From positions 1 through 5,347 of the forward strand of contig JBBQZL010000183.1 of the NCBI GenBank assembly GCA_038207745.1: a stretch of 5,347 nucleotides of DNA. Direction: 5' to 3'. The position numbers were made by a program, and so were the translations under genes. Source of the DNA: JBBQZL01 sp038207745. GTDB taxonomy: Bacteria; Actinomycetota; Thermoleophilia; Solirubrobacterales; 70-9. The notes below the pieces were generated by a model. It worked only from the letters and a program-made list of their open reading frames with translations. It searched no databases and had not been told where the DNA came from. Positions 1-4,324 of this stretch are shown piece by piece (within the stretch, counting starts at the first letter, position 1; every line of letters begins with the position of its first letter).

Positions 1-435
1 GACGGCCATGCAGGCGATCCCCTCGCCACGGCCGATCCATCCCATGCCCTCGTTGGTCGTCCCCTTCACGTTGACCCGCGCCGAAGTGATCCCACCGAGA
101 CGCAGCTCTATCTCAGACCGATACGGACCGATCCTGGGCGCCTCGCAGACGACGGTAACGTCGATGTTGATGATCCGGCCCGAGACGACCCCGACCGCCG
201 TCCGGAGGAGGTCCAGCGAGTCGGCGCCCTCCCATTCATCCTCGCTGTCGGGGAACAGGGTCCCGATATCTCCCCTACCGCCGGCGCCGAGGATCGCATC
301 GATGACCGCATGGGTGAGGACATCGGCATCCGAGTGACCGGCGAGGCCCTTCTCATGGGGAATCTCAACCCCACCGAGAATCAACCGACGACCTTCGGCA
401 AAGCGATGACTGTCGTAGCCGATGCCGACGCTCAT
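1..435 (-). CDS. ispF: 2-C-methyl-D-erythritol 2,4-cyclodiphosphate synthase, 3' end cut off by the window
   Basis: IspF cyclises CDP-ME 2-phosphate to MEcPP with release of CMP in the cytosolic MEP isoprenoid pathway; the family is a homotrimer with a bound divalent metal. The 145 visible residues begin MSVGIGYDSHRF. Metal ligands D8, H10 and H42 fall at the same numbers as in the E. coli enzyme, with the HSDADV motif at 34-39, GDIGTLFPD at 55-63, and the C-terminal GRGEGIA motif near the window edge. Family length is about 158 residues, so roughly a dozen are missing. The ATG start is supported by GGAG (443-446 on this strand), 7 nt upstream. It lies 34 nt after the PHP phosphatase stop, so the two are probably co-transcribed. 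ispD, its usual direct neighbour, is separated from it here by the phosphatase and a small plus-strand gene. Confidence 0.95.
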   Translation of the reverse strand, partial: MSVGIGYDSHRFAEGRRLILGGVEIPHEKGLAGHSDADVLTHAVIDAILGAGGRGDIGTLFPDSEDEWEGADSLDLLRTAVGVVSGRIINIDVTVVCEAPRIGPYRSEIELRLGGITSARVNVKGTTNEGMGWIGRGEGIACMAV

Positions 436-469
436 CAGCGGACTCCACTCGACAGCGCGGTCCGGGCGC

Positions 470-1327
470 TCATGACGGGGCACCCTGGGCGACGGGAGTG
501 CCAAGAGACCGCAGGGTCCTCACGCGCCGATCAAATACCGCGATCTGATCGACGCCGATCCGGCCGAGCATCTCCGCGGCGAGGTCGTATCGGTATCCGA
601 GCTGCTCCGGCACATGCGCATCCGACGAGAGCGCGAACGGGACGCCGGCCTCGGCGCACATCTCGGCGAATGCCGGGGAGGGATAGATCTCGCCCGTCGG
701 CTTGCGAAGTCCCGCGGTCGAGATCTCAACGGCCGTACCCGACTCGGCAAGGGCCTCGACCGCCGGCTCGTAGTAGAAGCGGGGATCCCGTTCTGGACCC
801 GGCCGTGCTCTGCCCCACACCTTGACCAGGTCCGCATGGGCGAGGATGTCGAACAGGCCCGATCGGACCGCCTCGGCGACGGTCTCGAAGTAGCGCCGCC
901 AGATCTTGTCGGGATCACCTCCCCGCGTCTCCCAGACCGCGAACTCGTCGAGGTCGACCGCCTCGTCGCCGACGAAATGGACCGATCCGAGCACAAAGTC
1001 AAATTCCCGCGCCTCCAGCAGTGTCCTGGTCTTGTCCTCGGCTCCGGGGACGAAATCGCACTCGACCCCGAGCTTCAGCGGAGTTGTGCGGACGAACTCG
1101 CAGTAGGCGTCGAGGTCATCGGTACCGTAGCGCTCCCAGAATGGGTGGCTCCAGAGATCCAGGCCGGCCGAGAAGCGATAGATGTGCTCGGCACAGCCGA
1201 GTTCCGCGATTCCGGCGGCGCCGGCGGATTCCAGGTAGCGATCGACGTTTTCCGAGGTGAACCAGTACCCGGCGGGGTCGGTTTCATCCTCGTCAGGGCG
1301 CAGATGGACGTGATAGTCGGTCAGCAT
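470..1327 (-). CDS. PHP-domain phosphoesterase, histidinol-phosphatase (HisK/HisJ-type) family
   Basis: A 285-residue protein of the PHP superfamily, metal-dependent phosphoesterases with a distorted TIM barrel. With the start at 1327 the metal-site motifs are all present and in order: HVH (H6, H8), EH (E47, H48), GVECD (E89, D91), GSVH (H117), HADL (H164, D166) and SSDAH (D236, H238). Length and motif spacing fit the HisJ/HisK histidinol-phosphatases, which make L-histidinol from histidinol phosphate. No other histidine gene is visible, so the substrate is inferred. Start choice: ATG 1327 puts the HxH strand at the N-terminus, as is usual. ATG 1342 (five residues longer) is also possible, and neither has a clear Shine-Dalgarno. 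The frame stays open to ATG 1612, only 22 nt after ispD, but that 95-residue extension is not PHP-like and lies antisense to a better small ORF. It sits 34 nt before ispF. Confidence 0.85.
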   Translation of the reverse strand: MLTDYHVHLRPDEDETDPAGYWFTSENVDRYLESAGAAGIAELGCAEHIYRFSAGLDLWSHPFWERYGTDDLDAYCEFVRTTPLKLGVECDFVPGAEDKTRTLLEAREFDFVLGSVHFVGDEAVDLDEFAVWETRGGDPDKIWRRYFETVAEAVRSGLFDILAHADLVKVWGRARPGPERDPRFYYEPAVEALAESGTAVEISTAGLRKPTGEIYPSPAFAEMCAEAGVPFALSSDAHVPEQLGYRYDLAAEMLGRIGVDQIAVFDRRVRTLRSLGTPVAQGAPS

Positions 1328-1345
1328 GGCGGGACTCGACATACT

Positions 1346-1349
1346 AGGA
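1346..1349 (+). promoter_or_regulatory. Shine-Dalgarno AGGA for the small plus-strand membrane peptide
   Basis: AGGA lies 8 nt before the ATG at 1358, a normal spacing. It supports that ATG rather than the GTG that follows it at 1361. It also overlaps the region immediately upstream of the divergent phosphatase start. Confidence 0.5.
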
Positions 1350-1357
1350 CAGCGCCA

Positions 1358-1513
1358 ATGGTGATCCGAAACCAACTCATCCTTCTGCTCGGAACCTTCG
1401 CCGGGGCAACCGCCGTGGCAGAGCTTCTCGGAGCGACCAATCTCGGCACCGCGATCGGCGTCGGACAGGTCGCCTTTGCCGCCTGCCTCGTATGGGTCCT
1501 GCTCCGCTACTGA
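1358..1513 (+). CDS. small hydrophobic membrane peptide, 51 aa, function unknown
   Basis: I do not recognise a characterised family. The 51-residue product starts MVIRNQLILLLG and is predicted to form two membrane helices, about residues 7-26 and 29-49, joined by a short GATNLG turn, with Arg near both ends (R4, R50). Such a two-helix hairpin is hard to obtain as an accidental shadow frame. About three quarters of its codons end in G or C, as expected for a real gene in this genome, and an AGGA lies 8 nt upstream of the ATG. It is the only plus-strand gene here, placed head to head with the PHP phosphatase (starts 30 nt apart, or 15 nt with the longer phosphatase start) and tail to tail with ispD. 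A longer in-frame ORF from 614 exists, but its upstream part is antisense to the phosphatase and is not credible. No enzyme motif is visible. Confidence 0.6.
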   Translation: MVIRNQLILLLGTFAGATAVAELLGATNLGTAIGVGQVAFAACLVWVLLRY

Positions 1514-1534
1514 CAACACGGCGGCCGGGCTGAA

Positions 1535-1566
1535 GCGACATTTCCGTCCGATGGCGGAAATAGCGC
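1535..1566 (+). terminator. hairpin downstream of the small membrane gene, possible terminator without a U-tract
   Basis: Positions 1540-1548 pair with 1553-1561 (nine pairs including one T-G) around the loop CGAT. Outer GCG/CGC arms (1535-1537 with 1564-1566) can extend it across a 2x2 internal loop. It starts 21 nt after the small gene's stop and lies between two convergent genes. Read from the minus strand the stem has a C/A mismatch, so it is better formed in plus-strand RNA. No T-run follows, so function as a terminator is only inferred. The rest of 1514-1634 holds nothing else I can support. Confidence 0.35.
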
Positions 1567-1634
1567 CCGAGCTCACGAAGATCGAGGTGGACCAGCGCGA
1601 CAAACCCTCCATGCGATGGATTTATCGTCCGAGT

Positions 1635-2411
1635 TCAAGAAGGTTCGTCGCGAAGTAGCAGTTCTGCGACCCGTAGATCGTGAGGGGTGGTGATCTTGAA
1701 ATTGGACGCCGGGGTCTCGAACAACTCGACGCGGTGGCCCATGCTCTCGACCAGCATTGCGTCGTCTGTTGCCGCCGCGACCGAGTCGGGGTCGGCATGA
1801 GCCTCGCGGAGAATCAAAGCGCGAAATGCCTGTGGGGTCTGGACGGCCCAGAGGTGTGACCTGTCAAGGGTCTGGACCACCGTCGTGCCCTCGCCGGCCC
1901 GCTTGATCGTGTCGGTGACCCGGGCCGCCGCGACGACTGCGGCGCAATCGGCGTCAGCGGCCAGCTTCCCGACGATGCCGTCGATCAACAGGGGGGTCAC
2001 GAAAGGCCGAGCGGCGTCATGCACGACAACGAGCTCGGTCTCGACCGTTGCCATGGCGTTGGCAACCGATTGAGAGCGCTCTTTACCACCGCCGACCACG
2101 GAGATGGTCACTTTCGGCTCTGTGCGGCTCCGCTGCGCCTCCGTTCGGCCCCGCCACTCCGCCCCGCCGCCCTGCCGCTCCGTCATGCCGGCAAGATGCG
2201 CAGCGGCAATCGCCTCTGTCTCGCCGATGGCCCCGGGCGGGGCCGCGATCACGATCGATCCGATCGAGTCTGCCCCGCAGAATGCAGAGAGCGACCGGGA
2301 GAGCAGGCTCTCGCCGCCGACGACCACGAAAGCCTTCGGGCCGCCGGTTCCGAGCCTCTGCCCGGAGCCGGCGGCCGCAATCACGGCTGTTGCCCTCTTG
2401 GTCCCCGGCAT
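1635..2411 (-). CDS. ispD: 2-C-methyl-D-erythritol 4-phosphate cytidylyltransferase
   Basis: IspD joins CTP and MEP to give CDP-ME and pyrophosphate, the third MEP-pathway step, in the cytosol as a dimer. The 258 residues show the nucleotide-binding loop AAAGSGQRLG (12-21) and GPK (24-26), matching the catalytic Arg20/Lys27 pair of E. coli as R19/K26. GGGKERSQSV (107-116), HDAARP (131-136), TDTIKRA (166-172), TPQAF (192-196) and NFKITTP (237-243, with the conserved Lys at 239) follow in the normal order. The protein is about 20 residues longer than E. coli IspD, and the excess is a low-complexity insert at about 75-100. The ATG start is 23 nt after the carD stop; CGGAG lies 14 nt upstream, rather far. 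A GTG at codon 10 is better placed relative to a GAGGG but would trim the first strand. It is probably co-transcribed with carD. Confidence 0.95.
   Translation of the reverse strand: MPGTKRATAVIAAAGSGQRLGTGGPKAFVVVGGESLLSRSLSAFCGADSIGSIVIAAPPGAIGETEAIAAAHLAGMTERQGGGAEWRGRTEAQRSRTEPKVTISVVGGGKERSQSVANAMATVETELVVVHDAARPFVTPLLIDGIVGKLAADADCAAVVAAARVTDTIKRAGEGTTVVQTLDRSHLWAVQTPQAFRALILREAHADPDSVAAATDDAMLVESMGHRVELFETPASNFKITTPHDLRVAELLLRDEPS
2112..2189 (-). repeat. degenerate ~20-nt in-frame repeat forming an insert in IspD
   Basis: IspD residues 75-100 are rich in Arg, Glu, Gln and Gly. The unit (A/G)C(G/A)GAG recurs in frame at residues 77, 84, 90 and 97, steps of 21, 18 and 21 nt, giving peptide units that begin TE, AE, TE, TE. 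The segment is strongly purine-rich on the coding strand and sits in the variable stretch between the PPG strand (58-60) and the VVGGG motif, where E. coli IspD has about 19 residues and this protein about 43. All catalytic motifs are intact, so it should be a tolerated surface loop. Confidence 0.6.
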
Positions 2412-2434
2412 GGGACCGATGTCTGCTCCGGGAG

Positions 2435-3028
2435 CTACGCGTTCGCCGTTGCGGCGAAGCGCTCCTCGAGCAGCCCGTCGAGGAATTCCTCGGCGCCTTC
2501 CTCGTCCTTGTCAAGCGCGTACATGAACTCGGAGGCGAGAATCTTCTTGGCCCGGGTGTACATCTGCTTCTCGCCGGTGGAAAGTCCCTTCTCCATCTCG
2601 CGAAGCGCCAGGTTCCGGACAACCTCGGCGAGCTCGAAGACATCACCGGTCTTGATCTTCTCGCGGTTGTACTTGAAGCGGCGATTCCAGTTCTTCGGCA
2701 TATCCGAGACCTCATCGGTCAGCACGTCGATGACCTTCTTGATCTGGTCCTCGTCGATGACCCGGCGCAGGCCGGCGATCCCGGCGTTCTCACACGGGAC
2801 CATCACGGTCAGATCGTTGTGGAGAATCATGATCGTGAGGTAATCACGCTCGATTCCCATCAACTCGCGTGACTCCTTTTTCAGGACCAATCCAGCGCCG
2901 TGATGCGGGTAGACGACCTTGTCGCCCTCCTCGAAATCACAGACGTACACAACTTCCAGATCAACCTCAATCGTTTCCTCTAGATCGGGAATCGCATTCT
3001 CCTTTTCCTCATGACGGCCCACTGCCAT
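2435..3028 (-). CDS. carD: CarD/CdnL-family RNA polymerase-binding transcription regulator
   Basis: CarD binds the RNA polymerase beta subunit and the upstream edge of the bubble, stabilising open complexes; in mycobacteria it is essential and affects rRNA promoters. From the ATG at 3028 the protein has 197 residues. An acidic extension of about 30 residues comes first, then the Tudor-like RNAP-interaction domain beginning GDKVVYPHHGAG (35-46), then the helical DNA-binding domain with the conserved Trp at 114 (KNWNRR), and LSTGEKQM (149-156). Mycobacterial CarD is 162 residues and starts almost directly at the GD motif. Arg25 of the mycobacterial protein is kept (R54), but Arg47 is Met (M76). 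The start shares its A with the disA stop (TGATG), indicating translational coupling, and no separate Shine-Dalgarno is evident. A TTG one codon upstream is a less likely start. Confidence 0.95.
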   Translation of the reverse strand: MAVGRHEEKENAIPDLEETIEVDLEVVYVCDFEEGDKVVYPHHGAGLVLKKESRELMGIERDYLTIMILHNDLTVMVPCENAGIAGLRRVIDEDQIKKVIDVLTDEVSDMPKNWNRRFKYNREKIKTGDVFELAEVVRNLALREMEKGLSTGEKQMYTRAKKILASEFMYALDKDEEGAEEFLDGLLEERFAATANA

Positions 3029-4140
3029 CAAGTCTGCAAGTAACGGTCGACAAGGTCGACCTCCTGGAGCCTCCTCAGCCCCTCACGAATGTCCTTGGCC
3101 CTCGTCGGGCCGACGCCATCGACGGCGTCAAGCTCTGCGTCTGAGCCCGCCATCACCTCGTCGAGACCACCGAATTCATGGATGATCTTCTGGACAACGA
3201 GTTTCGGCAATCGCGGGATTCGCCCGAGGGCGCGGTAACCGCGCGGCGATGCCGGGAAATCGAGTGTGTTCATCTTGCGGTCGTAGCCGAGGAGCTCGGC
3301 GAGGCGGCCGAAGTCGAGAACGTCCTGATGGCTCAGCTGGGCAAGCGAGTGGATCACTTCCTGAAGTCCGGATTCCGAGTCCTCGACCGAGTAGTCGCGG
3401 ATCAGCGACGCCTTCTCGGCCGCGACGCCCACCATGGTCTCCTCGAGCTGCATCTCGATCAAGCGCCCCTCGGTGCCGAGCTCGACGATGTAGCGCTCCA
3501 CCTCGACCGCCATCCTGGTGACCAGCTCAGCCCGCTGGAGCACGGCCAGCGCGTCATAGAGGACTCCGCCGCCCTCGAACTCGAGCATGGTCAGGCGGGC
3601 AGAGATCCGGTCGAGGCGCGCGCGGTACTTGTCCAGCGTGGCAAGCCCCTGATTTGCCTTGGCCAGCACCGCCGGAATGTCCTGAAGGATGTACTTGGTG
3701 CCCTCGACGTAGAGCGAGACGACATCGCGCCTCTGCGAGATCGCGATGACCAAGGCTGTCGACTGTTTCGAGACTCGTTCCGCGGTGCGGTGCCGGGTGC
3801 CGGTCTCCGAGGAGAAGATGGTCGGGTCCGGCATCAGCTGCACATTTGCCCAAGCGATCTTGGTCGCCTCGCGATTGAGCATGATCGCGCCGTCCATCTT
3901 TGCGATCTGGTAGAGCATCGCCGGGGTGTAATCGACCTCGAGCTTGATTCCGCCCGAGAGCATGTGGGAGATGTTCTCGGTCTCGCCGACGACGATCAGG
4001 CCCCCGGTGCGGGAGTGGACGATATTGTCGATCCCCTCGCGCAGCGAAGTACCCGGCGCAACCATGTCAAGTGACCGAAGAAGCCTTGGATCCTGTCGAT
4101 AGGACAGATCCTGTAATTCCTCTCCTGATCGTGACAACAC
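3028..4140 (-). CDS. disA: DNA-integrity scanning diadenylate cyclase (c-di-AMP synthase)
   Basis: DisA condenses two ATP into cyclic di-AMP; in Bacillus the octamer moves along DNA and stops synthesis at branched junctions. The 370 residues (Bacillus about 360, Mycobacterium about 358) contain the DAC domain with TGGLIVVG (45-52), catalytic DGA (83-85) and GTRHRTAER (114-122). The helical linker covers roughly 150-290. A C-terminal helix-hairpin-helix DNA-binding region has VDGVGPTRAKDI at 340-351. RHRTAE is the Bacillus/Thermotoga form rather than the mycobacterial RHRSAE. Start: GTG 4140 is the first possible in-frame codon after a TAG at 4144-4146, but its Shine-Dalgarno is weak. AGGAGAGG at 4119-4126 lies inside codons 5-8 with no well-spaced start after it. 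ATG at codon 26 would remove the helix before VAPGT. It follows radA and is coupled to carD. Confidence 0.95.
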   Translation of the reverse strand: MLSRSGEELQDLSYRQDPRLLRSLDMVAPGTSLREGIDNIVHSRTGGLIVVGETENISHMLSGGIKLEVDYTPAMLYQIAKMDGAIMLNREATKIAWANVQLMPDPTIFSSETGTRHRTAERVSKQSTALVIAISQRRDVVSLYVEGTKYILQDIPAVLAKANQGLATLDKYRARLDRISARLTMLEFEGGGVLYDALAVLQRAELVTRMAVEVERYIVELGTEGRLIEMQLEETMVGVAAEKASLIRDYSVEDSESGLQEVIHSLAQLSHQDVLDFGRLAELLGYDRKMNTLDFPASPRGYRALGRIPRLPKLVVQKIIHEFGGLDEVMAGSDAELDAVDGVGPTRAKDIREGLRRLQEVDLVDRYLQT

Positions 4141-4143
4141 GCT

Positions 4144-4185
4144 CTAAATGATGCCAAAAACCGCATTCTCATGCGGTCTGCCCAT
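4144..4185 (-). other. possible 13-codon leader ORF upstream of disA
   Basis: ATG at 4185 opens a 13-residue ORF beginning MGRPHENAV that ends in TAG 3 nt before the disA GTG and is in the same frame as disA. It contains the whole stem of the T-tract hairpin, so translating it would prevent that hairpin from forming. If the TTGACA promoter is used, transcription would begin at or near this ATG, making it leaderless. There is no run of one amino acid as in classic attenuator peptides. A chance ORF of this size is common. Confidence 0.2.
4156..4179 (-). terminator. intrinsic terminator-like hairpin with T-tract between radA and disA
   Basis: On the minus strand ACCGCAT and ATGCGGT (4171-4177 and 4160-4166) pair perfectly around a GAGA tetraloop of the GNRA type. 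The last stem T begins a run of five T (4160-4156), and a G-T and an A-T pair can extend the stem. This is the only hairpin in the window followed by a T-run. It lies 15 nt before the disA start, so it may end radA transcripts or act as an attenuator in the disA leader. Confidence 0.6.
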
Positions 4186-4190
4186 TTACT

Positions 4191-4219
4191 AGTGGATAGG
4201 TAGGAAAGGCGTTTGTCAA
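4191..4219 (-). promoter_or_regulatory. candidate disA promoter (TTGACA -35 element)
   Basis: A perfect TTGACA lies at 4214-4219 on the minus strand. The -10 is poor: TCCACT with 17-nt spacing (4191-4196) or TATCCA with 15-nt spacing (4193-4198). Both match three of six consensus bases. Transcription would begin at about 4184-4186, giving a leader of about 45 nt before disA that includes the T-tract hairpin. The local AT content is higher than in the flanking genes, which fits a promoter. Confidence 0.45.
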
Positions 4220-4295
4220 GCCGATCCCGGGAATTCGCTTTCCAATGCGGATTAGAGCTGAAATCGATCGTGATGCGGGCGGTGCTTCTCGTCGC

Positions 4296-4317
4296 CTTCC
4301 GGCGGAATCACCGGAAG
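4296..4317 (-). terminator. hairpin just downstream of radA
   Basis: CTTCCGG pairs perfectly with CCGGAAG (7 bp, 8-nt loop) starting 8 nt after the radA stop. No T-run follows, so it would be a weak or U-less terminator, or an mRNA 3' end stabiliser. With the T-tract hairpin further on, it suggests that part of radA transcription ends before disA. The rest of the gap (4220-4295) shows nothing I can name. Confidence 0.35.
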
Positions 4318-4324
4318 ATCGAGA

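Noticed and set aside
614..1357. Long plus-strand ORF leading into the small membrane gene
   Set aside because: Its upstream part lies antisense to the well-supported PHP phosphatase, which carries all metal-site motifs. Only the last 51 codons are protein-like.
1343..1612. N-terminal extension of the PHP phosphatase frame to ATG 1612, which would sit 22 nt after ispD
   Set aside because: The spacing is operon-like, but the extra 95 residues show no domain, and the PHP fold begins at the HVH motif just after ATG 1327. The opposite strand carries a more convincing hydrophobic ORF with its own ribosome-binding site.
1551..1658. Plus-strand ORF starting MAEIAPEL after the small membrane gene
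   Set aside because: It has no clear Shine-Dalgarno, its start is within the hairpin, and its last part is antisense to the ispD 3' end. The second half has mixed third-base composition. I cannot support it as a gene.
3178..4074. Long plus-strand open frame opposite disA (298 codons)
   Set aside because: It is a shadow of a high-GC gene; the minus strand encodes complete DisA with catalytic motifs, and the shadow product is rich in Asp/Arg/His without a domain.
1511..4141. Ten-base repeat TGACAACACG at 1511-1520 and 4132-4141
   Set aside because: Several matches of this length are expected by chance in 5 kb, and the two copies lie in unrelated contexts.
4141..4219. c-di-AMP (ydaO-type) riboswitch in front of disA
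   Set aside because: The leader is only about 45 nt from the candidate TSS, too short for the known ydaO fold of over 100 nt, and no matching motifs were seen.
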